Below are positions 35,444-44,652 of a stretch of 64,000 bases of DNA, piece after piece. The stretch's first letter is position 1; each line of letters begins with the position of its first letter. The stretch covers positions 5,209-69,208 of the forward strand of contig JANRJL010000109.1 of NCBI GenBank assembly GCA_033763995.1, read 5' to 3'. The translations under genes were made by a program, and so were the position numbers. The notes beneath the pieces are model-generated. The model made no database searches, was not told the DNA's origin, and saw nothing but the letters and a program-made list of their open reading frames with translations. This stretch comes from GCA-2737725 sp033763995 (lineage in GTDB: Bacteria > Pseudomonadota > Alphaproteobacteria > Rhodospirillales > Rhodospirillaceae).

Positions 35444-35459
35444 TGGCCCGACACTTGCA
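35444..35459 (+). promoter_or_regulatory. Sigma54 promoter for fliK-flgD
   Basis: TGGCCC-GACAC-TTGCA matches TGGCAC-N5-TTGCA at all but one position, with GG-N10-GC intact. Transcription would start near 35470, 40 bp before the chosen fliK start codon. This argues against any fliK start upstream of the promoter. Confidence 0.8.
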
Positions 35460-35511
35460 TCGCTGCTGTTGGCTTGGTGTGTCCAGGCTGATCAGCACGT
35501 GGGAGCGAGTG

Positions 35512-37272
35512 ATGGAATTTGCTGCGGTCAATACTCAGAAGTCGGCGGCCAAGACGGTTGCGATTACCCTGACCAACGAGGAATCGAAAAACCCGGCTAA
35601 TGCCTTTTCGGCCCTGCTCAACCTAACGGGCACGCGCTTCAAGGCCGAACACGGCCTCAGCACGGTCGAAGGCCAGTGGCTGCGCGCCCGTCCCCAAACC
35701 GATCAGGACCTCGACGCCAAGCCGAAACACGAGCTCGAAGCGAAGCCCAAGGACAAGGCCAGGGACGACAACGCGGCCACCGACGATGCCGACGACGTCA
35801 GCGCGCCCGCCAAGGCCAAGGACGAGACCAAAGAGTCCTCTGCCAACGACAATCGCGCCACGCAGGCTACCGGCGAGACGCAACCGACTGAACAGGCCGC
35901 CGCCGTTGGCCTCGAAGCGGTGCAGGCTGTCGCAATTCAGTTCCAAATCTTGGTCCAGTTGCCGACCGGCGAGTTGAAGGACATGGGCACCTTCGACCTG
36001 CAAACCCTGCTCGCGGCCGCCTCACAAGACGCCTCCTTGGCCGGCGCGCTGGAAGCCGCGTTTTCACAGGCCGCGAATTCCCTCGAGAATGGGCAATCAT
36101 TGCTCGACGCCCTCGCTCAGACGTCAGCCGGCAATAACGCCTTGACTGGCGCGCAATTGCTCTCTGCGGGCGAAACAACCGTCGAAGGCGCTGATGCCCA
36201 AGGCGTCGCCGACCTGTTCAAGCAGATTGCGGCTGTGCTGCACCCGCTCGCGCAACAGACCTCCGAGGCCGGCAAAACCGTTGCCGCCGACAAGCGGCTG
36301 ACGGCGAATCTCGCCGCGGGCGACGCCCAAGTCGAGATCGACATCGCGGCGCCCGAAGCCGCAAAGCAGTCGGCCGAGCTTTCCCGCATTTTGGGCGATG
36401 ACAACAAGATCCGCATTCAAGTCGTGGTGGCTGGACGCCAAGTGGCCGACTTGCCCTTCGAATGGGGCCAGTTCAACCGCTACGTTGGATACAACCCCGA
36501 GGCCATGCGCAATGCCGCCGTGGCCAACGGCATGCAAGGCGTGAATTCACAGGCTGCCAACGCCCAGGGCGAGGCCACGCTCACGCAACCGATGCCTTTC
36601 TCGACGGCGCCTGCGGCGTCCACTGCGGCGCCGACACAGTCCGCCGTCCCGGGTGGCGGCGCGCCACGCGCCGAACCGGCCCCGGTTCGCGGCGCCGAAG
36701 CGCCGGCGCAGCAGTCGTCAAATTCCGGCTCGAACAACACGCAGAATCAGTCGACATCGTTTGCCAATACGCTGAACCAATCTTCGTCAAACGCCGCCAC
36801 CGGCCAGGCCAGCGGTGCGGAGCGCACCGCGCAAACGCCGCAACAGGTCATCGAGCAAATCAAGGTTAACATCACGCGCGCGGCCAAGGCTGGCCTAGAC
36901 CGGGTCACGATCCAACTGCGCCCTGAAGAGTTGGGCCGCATCGAAATCAAACTCGAGATGTCGCAGGACGGCAAAGTTCGCGCGGCGATCACGGCGGACA
37001 ATCCCGCCACGCTCGAGCTATTGCAGCGCGAAGCGCGCGGACTGGAGCGTGCGCTCCTGGATGCGGGCCTGCGGGCGGATGCCAGCAACCTGGAATTCAA
37101 TCTGCGCGGTGAGGGCCAGGATCGCCTGAGCGAAAACAGCGACTCGCGCGGGCAGCGCGGACAGGGCCAGGGCGGATCACGCGGTCAGGCCGAAGCCGAA
37201 GCGCTTGATGAAGAAACCTACGACTACACCTTGGCCGCGCGCATGCGCGGCGGCGTGGATACCTACGCTTAA
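35512..37272 (+). CDS. fliK: FliK, hook-length control protein
   Basis: A secreted ruler that switches export specificity when the hook is complete. It is 586 aa. The N-terminal and central parts are Ala/Gln/Asp/Lys-rich and low in complexity. The C-terminal Flg_hook domain (about residues 465-550) has the family core KAGLDRVTIQLRPEELGRIE then KLEMSQDGKVRAAITADNPA and LERALLDAGLRADASNLEFN. ATG at 35512 has GGGAG upstream and lies after the sigma54 promoter, so earlier in-frame starts are rejected. flgD follows 45 bp later in the same transcript. A second FliK-like gene is at 55609. Confidence 0.88.
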   Translation: MEFAAVNTQKSAAKTVAITLTNEESKNPANAFSALLNLTGTRFKAEHGLSTVEGQWLRARPQTDQDLDAKPKHELEAKPKDKARDDNAATDDADDVSAPAKAKDETKESSANDNRATQATGETQPTEQAAAVGLEAVQAVAIQFQILVQLPTGELKDMGTFDLQTLLAAASQDASLAGALEAAFSQAANSLENGQSLLDALAQTSAGNNALTGAQLLSAGETTVEGADAQGVADLFKQIAAVLHPLAQQTSEAGKTVAADKRLTANLAAGDAQVEIDIAAPEAAKQSAELSRILGDDNKIRIQVVVAGRQVADLPFEWGQFNRYVGYNPEAMRNAAVANGMQGVNSQAANAQGEATLTQPMPFSTAPAASTAAPTQSAVPGGGAPRAEPAPVRGAEAPAQQSSNSGSNNTQNQSTSFANTLNQSSSNAATGQASGAERTAQTPQQVIEQIKVNITRAAKAGLDRVTIQLRPEELGRIEIKLEMSQDGKVRAAITADNPATLELLQREARGLERALLDAGLRADASNLEFNLRGEGQDRLSENSDSRGQRGQGQGGSRGQAEAEALDEETYDYTLAARMRGGVDTYA

Positions 37273-37317
37273 TCGCCAAACAAAAAGCGCTCACGACAAC
37301 CAAGAAAGACAACGGCC

Positions 37318-37980
37318 ATGGATATCACCGCACTGACGGGCTCGAGCGGGACCGACGTTCTCAGCAAGTCCGATGCCTCGCGCAATAAACTGGCGAAGGA
37401 TCTGGACTCGTTTCTGATGCTGTTGACCTCTCAGCTCAAGAATCAGGACCCGCTGTCGCCCATGGACTCGACCGAGTTCACCAACCAATTGGTGCAATTC
37501 GCGCAGGTGGAGCAGTCGATCAATTCCAACGAAAGTCTGACCAGTCTCATCAGCCTGTCGCAACAAAACATCGTGACCAATTCGGTCAATTACATCGGCA
37601 AGACGGTCGAGGCCAACAGCAAGCAGGTTCCGCTCCAGAACGGTCAAGCCAAACTGGGCTACGGCGTGACCGCGGACGCGCACTCGGTCACCATCATCAT
37701 CCGCGATGCCGCCGGCAAGATCGTCCATACGGAACAGGGCGAGAAGAAGGCGGGCGTCCACCCGCTGACATGGAACGGCAAAGACGGCAGCGGCAAGCAG
37801 TTGCCCGATGGCGCCTACAGCGTGGAAGTCACGGCCATCACCAAGGACAACGAGCCGATCGAGACCTATTCGACGGCCTTCGGCAAGGTCACGGGCGTCA
37901 CCACGAAGGACGGCCAAACGCTGCTGGTCATGGATAAGTTGGGCGTCGGGCTGGATAAGATCTTGTCGATCACGGCTTAG
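37318..37980 (+). CDS. flgD: FlgD, hook cap/scaffold protein
   Basis: Hook-capping protein required for polymerisation of FlgE. The N-terminal motif is diagnostic: DSFLMLLTSQLKNQDPLSPM then DSTEFTNQLVQFAQVEQSIN (residues about 38-80). The rest is the FlgD Ig/Tudor-like beta domain with GEKKAGVHPLTWNGKDGSGK and LPDGAYSVEVTAI. At 220 aa its length is normal. It lies between fliK and flgE, the standard order. Confidence 0.95.
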   Translation: MDITALTGSSGTDVLSKSDASRNKLAKDLDSFLMLLTSQLKNQDPLSPMDSTEFTNQLVQFAQVEQSINSNESLTSLISLSQQNIVTNSVNYIGKTVEANSKQVPLQNGQAKLGYGVTADAHSVTIIIRDAAGKIVHTEQGEKKAGVHPLTWNGKDGSGKQLPDGAYSVEVTAITKDNEPIETYSTAFGKVTGVTTKDGQTLLVMDKLGVGLDKILSITA

Positions 37981-38128
37981 CCCGCAAACGGCGAGAAGTT
38001 GAGACTGAAACATTAGCGAGAAATTAACCCCCACCGCGCCACTCTTGAGGGTGGAGCCGACTCAAACGGAACCGGGTGAAAAGCCGAAAGGCCTTACCCC
38101 CGGCGCGGCGAACTAAAGGAGACCTACG

Positions 38129-40000
38129 ATGTCGTTATTCGGTGCGTTGTTTTCAGGCGTTTCGGGCTTGCAGTCGCAGTCCAGCGCCATGGGCGCCATC
38201 GCCGACAACGTGACCAACGTCAACACCATCGGCTACAAGGGCACGAAGGTGAATTTCAAGACGTTGATCACCGCGCAGGTTTCGCTCACGCAATATTCAC
38301 CGGGCGGCGTGCAGTCCTCGCCGCGCCAGCAGGTCGACTTGCAAGGCTTGCTGCAGGCCACGACGTCGGCCACCGACATCGCCATTTCCGGCAGCGGCTT
38401 CTTTGTCACCAACGAAGCCTCCGATCCCGCGACCGGCGATCTGTACACCTTCACGCGCGCGGGCTCGTTCAAGGTCGACAAGGAAGGCTTCCTCCAGAAC
38501 GTCGGGGGCGCCTACATGCAAGGCTGGCCGTTGACCTTCTTCGACGGCACCTTGGGCGCCAACCAAGTGAAGGTCGGCACCAACACCTTCATGAAGGCTT
38601 ACGTCAACGACCAGGGCGATCGCGTCCTGATCAACGACAACGTCATCGACAACCGCAACCTGCGGCCGCTGAACCTGCAGACGATCGGCGGCACCGCCTC
38701 GCCCACCACGACGATCTCCATCGGCGCAAACCTGCCGGCGGAAGCGCTTGTCGGTGGCCAGGAACGCGTCAACTCGCTGATGTTCGACAGCTTGGGCAAC
38801 CCGCATAACCTGACTTACATCTACACGAAGACCGGGCCCAATGCGTGGCGCACGTCTTTGGAGCAACCCGCCCAGTCCGCCGTCATCACGCAAAAGACCC
38901 AGAACGGTGAAGTCCACTTCGCGGCCGGCCGTCTTGACTTCCTCGATGAGTTCACCGCGCCGATTTCAGGCACGATCGACATCAACGCCAACGGTTCGGC
39001 CTTCACGGTCAACATCGGCGTCGGCGCCGACGACGGCACCAGCCAGGTCGACACCACGGGCCGCGTCCTGAGCCAGATTCTCGACCAGCTCGCGACGACG
39101 ATCAACAACAACCTCGTTTCAACCTTCGGCGCCGCGCCGACGCCTCCGGGCAACTGGGCGCGCCGCATCCCCGGCGAGAACGGCATCACCTTCGACCAGG
39201 CCTCCGAAACCCAGTCTATGACCTTCTCGGCCAACGTCGTGGACTCGGCGACGGCGCCCAAGCAAATGATCTTCCAGGGCGGTGCCATCAATCCCACGAC
39301 GGGGACTCCCCCGGTGTTCACGATCCCCGCGCTCGATGCGACCTACGGCTGGTACACGCTGAACGATCCCAATGTCGGCGGGCCCGCCCGCAACGCCCCG
39401 TCCATCGAGTTTTCGGGCAACGGGACACCCAACGAGTTCTTCAACCGCACCTCGGCCCAGGCACCTTCGCCACAGCACACCGTCGAGATCATCTGGGCCA
39501 ATGGCGCCGAGAACATGGTCTCGGGCAACACCAAGAGCCCGCCGATTCAGGTTTTCTTCGGCAACTACAACACGCCGGACGGCATCACGCAGCTCTCGGG
39601 CAACTTCCAGCTCAACTACCTGCAACAGAACGGCGCCAAGTTCGGCAACTTTGCCGGCGTGTCGATCGGCTCGGAAGGCGTCGTGACGGCGTTGTTCGAC
39701 AACGGCGTGACGCGCCCCGTGTTCATGATCCCGGTGGCGACCTTTACCAATCCCAATGGACTGTCCAATCTGTCGGGCAACGTCTGGATCGCGACCGACT
39801 TCTCGGGCAACCCGACCTTGCGCGAAGCCGGTGATGCCGGCGCCGGCCAGATCAACGCCGCCGCCTTGGAAGCCTCCACGGTCGACTTGGGCGAAGAATT
39901 CACCCGCATGATCACCACGCAACGCGCCTACTCATCGGCGGCCAAGGTGATCACGACCTCCGATGAAATGCTCGACGAACTGCTGCGAATTAAGCGCTAA
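38129..40000 (+). CDS. flgE: FlgE, flagellar hook protein
   Basis: Hook subunit. The N-terminus SLFGALFSGVSGLQSQSSAM then IADNVTNVNTIGYKGTKVNF is the rod/hook signature. The C-terminus is ALEASTVDLGEEFTRMITTQ then RAYSSAAKVITTSDEMLDEL. It is 623 aa, longer than the 400-aa enterobacterial hook protein because of a large Gly/Asn/Thr-rich outer domain. AAAGGAG precedes the ATG. The 148-bp leader before it can form a hairpin (38072-38103) with an inner GCC-GAAA-GGC tetraloop. A strong terminator follows at 40032. Confidence 0.95.
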   Translation: MSLFGALFSGVSGLQSQSSAMGAIADNVTNVNTIGYKGTKVNFKTLITAQVSLTQYSPGGVQSSPRQQVDLQGLLQATTSATDIAISGSGFFVTNEASDPATGDLYTFTRAGSFKVDKEGFLQNVGGAYMQGWPLTFFDGTLGANQVKVGTNTFMKAYVNDQGDRVLINDNVIDNRNLRPLNLQTIGGTASPTTTISIGANLPAEALVGGQERVNSLMFDSLGNPHNLTYIYTKTGPNAWRTSLEQPAQSAVITQKTQNGEVHFAAGRLDFLDEFTAPISGTIDINANGSAFTVNIGVGADDGTSQVDTTGRVLSQILDQLATTINNNLVSTFGAAPTPPGNWARRIPGENGITFDQASETQSMTFSANVVDSATAPKQMIFQGGAINPTTGTPPVFTIPALDATYGWYTLNDPNVGGPARNAPSIEFSGNGTPNEFFNRTSAQAPSPQHTVEIIWANGAENMVSGNTKSPPIQVFFGNYNTPDGITQLSGNFQLNYLQQNGAKFGNFAGVSIGSEGVVTALFDNGVTRPVFMIPVATFTNPNGLSNLSGNVWIATDFSGNPTLREAGDAGAGQINAAALEASTVDLGEEFTRMITTQRAYSSAAKVITTSDEMLDELLRIKR

Positions 40001-40031
40001 GCGCTGACCCGATAGAGGACTGATAAAAAAC

Positions 40032-40060
40032 AAAACCCCGGCTCGGCGAGCCGGGGTTTT
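40032..40060. terminator. Bidirectional terminator between flgE and nadC
   Basis: AAAACCCCGGCT (40032-40043) pairs with AGCCGGGGTTTT (40049-40060) around a 5-nt loop. A- and T-rich flanks on both sides serve both converging operons. Confidence 0.92.
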
Positions 40061-40080
40061 GAATTTGCGGCGCTCGCGCC

Positions 40081-40929
40081 TCAGAGAAAATCGAGCCCCA
40101 AATCAAGGCACGGCGCGGAGTGCGTGATCCATCCCACCGAAATCAAGTCGACGCCCGCCTCGGCGATCGCCGAAGCCGTCGCTTTGGTCACCGAGCCCGA
40201 GGCCTCGGTGACGGCGCGACCAGCCACCAGCGCCACGGCCGCCTTGAGCTGCGCCGGACTCATATTATCGAGCAAGATGACGTCGGGACCGGCGGCGACC
40301 GCCTCATGTAACTGCGCAAGCGTGTCAACCTCAACCTCGATCTTGACCATGTGGCCCACCGCTGCCTTGGCGGCCGCGATAGCCTGCGCCACGCCGCCCA
40401 CGGCCGCAATGTGATTGTCCTTGATCAGCACCGCATCATAGAGGCCGAAGCGGTGGTTCACGCCGCCGCCGCAACGCACGGCGTATTTCTCGAGCGCACG
40501 CAGGCCGGGCGTTGTTTTTCGCGTGCAGCAGATCTTGGCCTTGGTATGGGCCACGGCCGCCACAATCTCGGCCGTGGCCGTGGCGATCCCGGATAAATGC
40601 CCGAGAAAATTCAGCGCCACGCGTTCGGCCGTGAGAATCGCGCGCGTGGGCCCGCTGATTTCCGCGAGCACCGCGCCGGCGCCGACGGCCGCCGAATCTT
40701 GCGTCTTGAGAGTGATCGCGACAGCGCCTTTCCCAACCATCTCGAAAGCACGCGCGGCAACGGGAAGTCCGGCAATCGTTCCGGGTTTGCGCGCGACAAT
40801 GACGGCGCGCGAACGGGCCTCGATGGGTATGGTCGCGGCGGTCGTGATATCCCCGGCATCGCCCAAGTCCTCGGCCAGCGCGCGCTGGATGGCACCGTCG
40901 ATCAGGTCTTGGGTCGGCAGCGACGCCAC
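40081..40929 (-). CDS. nadC: NadC, quinolinate phosphoribosyltransferase (decarboxylating)
   Basis: Third step of de novo NAD synthesis: quinolinate plus PRPP gives nicotinate mononucleotide, CO2 and PPi. It is 282 aa, typical. Signatures are ALAEDLGDAGDITTAATIP, ERVALNFLGHLSGIATATAE, CCTRKTTPGLRALEKYAVRC (TRKTTPG PRPP/quinolinate loop), GGVNHRFGLYDAVLIKDNH, KIEVEVDTL and VILLDNMSPAQL, then ASGSV and VDLISVGWITHSAPCLDLGL. It starts 21 bp after the nadA stop; nadA-nadC form one operon. No nadB is present in the window. Confidence 0.97.
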   Translation of the reverse strand: MASLPTQDLIDGAIQRALAEDLGDAGDITTAATIPIEARSRAVIVARKPGTIAGLPVAARAFEMVGKGAVAITLKTQDSAAVGAGAVLAEISGPTRAILTAERVALNFLGHLSGIATATAEIVAAVAHTKAKICCTRKTTPGLRALEKYAVRCGGGVNHRFGLYDAVLIKDNHIAAVGGVAQAIAAAKAAVGHMVKIEVEVDTLAQLHEAVAAGPDVILLDNMSPAQLKAAVALVAGRAVTEASGSVTKATASAIAEAGVDLISVGWITHSAPCLDLGLDFL

Positions 40930-40950
40930 GGCGAATACTCGGCAGATCGG

Positions 40951-41982
<1,032 letters not shown>

Positions 41983-42078
41983 GGCCTTGTCACTCCTGAG
42001 ACCTGCGCCGCAGCGGTGGCGCGATGCGTTTCCCGATGGACCGGGTTGACCCCGGTACGAAGCATGATGTTTTCGTGT

Positions 42079-42105
42079 CACTTATACTTAAATTGAGCAT
42101 AAGTG
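42079..42105. promoter_or_regulatory. 27-bp palindrome upstream of nadA, candidate NrtR operator
   Basis: CACTTAT at 42079-42085 and ATAAGTG at 42099-42105 are perfect inverted arms. In total 11 of 13 base pairs match around the central A at 42092. It lies in the AT-rich segment upstream of nadA. An NrtR-type NAD regulator is encoded 1.3 kb away. The regulator-site link is inferred. Confidence 0.5.
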
Positions 42106-42216
42106 GGCCGCAAAGAAACCACGTCTCGGCAACGTGGCGAACCGAGGCTAGGCGGGAGAAATGCTCAAGTCAAGCACAAGGGGTTTGCTGGCCGAATCGT
42201 CAAGCTATTGATTTAT

Positions 42217-43347
42217 TTACTTTTTCTTCTTGGTCGCGGACTTTTTTGCTTGCGGGGCCGACTTCCATTCCGGAATCAACGGCTGGCCCGCGGCAAGCTT
42301 GCGGCCGATCTCTTCCGCCGTGGCAACCGCAGCAGCGGCCCGTTCACCCGTGGCCGGATGCGTGGAGCCCCATTGGAATTCGATTTGATCGAAATCGAGC
42401 GATGATATGCGCCGAATCGCGTCGGGTGCGGCCTCATGGTCGTAGCCGGCCGCCGCCATGATATACATCCCGACATAGTCGGCCTCTCGTTCCAGCGGCG
42501 CGCTGAACATCGAGTTTTGGGTCTGCATCGCAAGGCGCGTCGCGTTGGATTCAACCCGGCCGGTGTCGGGATCGGGCCCGGCGGCGGCATCGAGAAACGC
42601 ACCCAGCAAGCCGGCGATAATGGCGTTGCGGTTTCCCCCTGCGACATGGTCCAGCGCATTGTGCGCAAGTTCATGGCCGATCACGTAGGCAACCTCGTGA
42701 TCGTCGCCCAGCAAGCGCAAGAGACCGCGATAGATCACCAGACGCTCGCCGTCGGCATGCGCGTTGGCCTCATTGCGGGAATTATACTCAATGTAGTAGT
42801 CGCAGCTCATCACCGGAGCGACGCGGAAATTCAAGGCCTGGACGCCCCGACGAACCCCGACATTCACCTCGCGACCGGCCTTGGCGGCATCGAGCATCGC
42901 GCCGGCCAAAGCGCCGCCGCTGCGCCGGCCGGGCTCGAGCGGCTTATCGTCAAACATCGTCAAAATGTCGCCGTAACGGGGGCCATCGACTCCCTCGGCC
43001 CGTTCCACCGACCACAACACGCCATATTCGCCGTTCTCAAGGCCCCTGACGCCAAAGGGAATCGTTGGCCGCACGCGGTCCCCGCAAATGTCGGCGCCCC
43101 CGATCAAGATGCGATTTCCGATGGCGTAAATCCGCGTCTCGGGGTCGGCGGAGACGCGCTCGCCCGCCTTGCTCAAGACGTTCATGCCGCGCCGCGCAAA
43201 ATCTCGCTGGAGTTCCTCTTCTTTGGCGATAGCTTCTTCGGTCGGTTCCGCCATTTTCGTTTGCGGTGTCGCGCAACTCGCCAGAGCAACCAGCGCGATC
43301 AGTGTCGATGCGACTGGCGAGACCCCTCGTGTGCTTGCATTTGCCAT
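42217..43347 (-). CDS. M48-family zinc metalloprotease, lipoprotein
   Basis: A 376-aa periplasmic or outer-membrane-attached metalloprotease. The signal ends in ALASC, a lipobox with Cys at about residue 25. The zinc site is VAYVIGHELAHNALDH (HEXXH), with the third ligand probably in APLEREADYVGMYIMAAAGY, as in M48/BepA-type enzymes. STHPATGERAAA follows, also typical. A PDZ-like segment (GEYGVLWSVERAEGVDGPRY) lies before the catalytic part. The C-terminus is Lys-rich. It is probably involved in envelope protein quality control. It sits between nadA and the NrtR gene, all on the minus strand. Confidence 0.88.
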   Translation of the reverse strand: MANASTRGVSPVASTLIALVALASCATPQTKMAEPTEEAIAKEEELQRDFARRGMNVLSKAGERVSADPETRIYAIGNRILIGGADICGDRVRPTIPFGVRGLENGEYGVLWSVERAEGVDGPRYGDILTMFDDKPLEPGRRSGGALAGAMLDAAKAGREVNVGVRRGVQALNFRVAPVMSCDYYIEYNSRNEANAHADGERLVIYRGLLRLLGDDHEVAYVIGHELAHNALDHVAGGNRNAIIAGLLGAFLDAAAGPDPDTGRVESNATRLAMQTQNSMFSAPLEREADYVGMYIMAAAGYDHEAAPDAIRRISSLDFDQIEFQWGSTHPATGERAAAAVATAEEIGRKLAAGQPLIPEWKSAPQAKKSATKKKK

Positions 43348-43421
43348 GTCGATGCCTCCCGCCCCATTTCAATCGGCATGCCGATTTTATCGTAGAATGC
43401 GCGTTAAACGCGAGTCGTTGT

Positions 43422-44441
43422 TTATTTCGATCTGGCCACGCGGGCGGGCAAGCGCACGCCGGGGGCCCGTCGTTCGCGCAGGACTTCCCGCCGGAATCGG
43501 AACAGTTCCGCCGGCCGGCCGCCGGTCTGCGCGGAGACGTGACCGGTGGGCTCGACCAAGCCTTCATGGGCGACAAGACGGCGAAAGTTCTGCTTGTGCA
43601 GCCGCGCGCCGGCCAAGGCTTCGACGGCCCGTTGAAGCTGAAACAGCGTGAAACTGGGTGGCATAAGCTCGAAAATCACGGGGCGATATTTGATCTTGCC
43701 CCGCAGCCGGCCCATCGCCGTGGCGAGAATTCGTCGGTGATCGCTTACCAAGGGCGTGCCCATGGCAGCCATGACGGCGTCGACTTTCGCCGAGGGCTTT
43801 GCGTGGCCGTCGATGGCGGCCTCCTGGACCAATCCTGCCTCGTAGAGTAGCTCATAGCGCTCAAGGACGCGCTCGTTGTCCCAAGCCGCGCCGCCCTGAC
43901 CGAAGGTGGTTTCAAAACGGTCCTGGCGGCGTTGGCGATCGGCGCGACCGGGGGCGGATTCGATCCAGGATTGGAGCGCCGGCTTGATGGCTCCGGCGAT
44001 CAGCGCTGGCGGACCGGAACGCCAATCCTCCCAGGGAAAGTGACGATACCAATCGCTCCAATCTGACTCTCGGGCGTTCTTCACGTCGGTTTGGCGCACC
44101 AGCGCCAGATAGCCCACCGAAATGGGCCGCGGCCCCCCCTCGCGCTCCTGGGGGTCGCGAAAGCGGTCGCCGAACGTATAGAGTTGTTCGACGTAGCCCA
44201 GGGGGAGTTCGGTTTGCTCCTCGACCCAGCGCCGCAAACCTTCCTCGAGGGTCCGGTGACCTTGGGGATCAAAGGGTCCGCACGGGAGGCCTATTCCCGA
44301 GCTGCGATCGCGAAGTTTTGCCTCATTCTTGAGCAGTAGGACTTTGGGGGCCTCGTCGTTGACTGCCGTCAGCACGGCACTCATCTCGATGATGACGGCC
44401 GACGGCGCCGTAAGTCTCTGCTGTGGATGTGTTTTTGCCAT
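43422..44441 (-). CDS. nrtR: NrtR-type transcriptional regulator (Nudix-like domain plus winged helix)
   Basis: NrtR proteins sense ADP-ribose with a non-catalytic Nudix domain and repress NAD metabolism genes. Residues about 14-135 form the Nudix-like domain. The Nudix box is degenerate: EEGLRRWVEEQTELPLGYVE, where the expected REUXEEXG has lost its first Glu and its Gly. The C-terminal winged helix reads FELMPPSFTLFQLQRAVEAL, GARLHKQNFRRLVAHEGLVE and GRPAELFRFRREVL, very like the NrtR C-terminus. At 339 aa it is longer than the usual ~230-300. nadA-nadC nearby are the likely targets. It is divergent from fliF. Confidence 0.8.
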   Translation of the reverse strand: MAKTHPQQRLTAPSAVIIEMSAVLTAVNDEAPKVLLLKNEAKLRDRSSGIGLPCGPFDPQGHRTLEEGLRRWVEEQTELPLGYVEQLYTFGDRFRDPQEREGGPRPISVGYLALVRQTDVKNARESDWSDWYRHFPWEDWRSGPPALIAGAIKPALQSWIESAPGRADRQRRQDRFETTFGQGGAAWDNERVLERYELLYEAGLVQEAAIDGHAKPSAKVDAVMAAMGTPLVSDHRRILATAMGRLRGKIKYRPVIFELMPPSFTLFQLQRAVEALAGARLHKQNFRRLVAHEGLVEPTGHVSAQTGGRPAELFRFRREVLRERRAPGVRLPARVARSK

Positions 44442-44508
44442 ATATCGCCCTCACGCATCGCCGTGCGGATCGCGCCAAGAGTGATTGTTACGGCATCCCG
44501 CGCCGCCG

Positions 44509-44521
44509 GGCAATTTTTGCC
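44509..44521. promoter_or_regulatory. Candidate FlbD (ftr-like) site upstream of fliF
   Basis: GGCAATTTTTGCC, which on the other strand is identical to the site upstream of flhA. TTAAC follows 5 bp later (44527-44531). No sigma54 promoter is visible before fliF, so FlbD would more likely repress here, as reported for the Caulobacter fliF promoter. Confidence 0.65.
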
Positions 44522-44652
44522 CACTATTAACGGCTTCTTCACCACGGACCGATAGCGTCCGCACGCAAGAGGTGAGGAAGCGTTGGGCGGACTCCGCAAG
44601 CGGCCTTCGGCCGGTTGTGGGCGCATCAGCGCACTGACGAGAGGACACCGCG

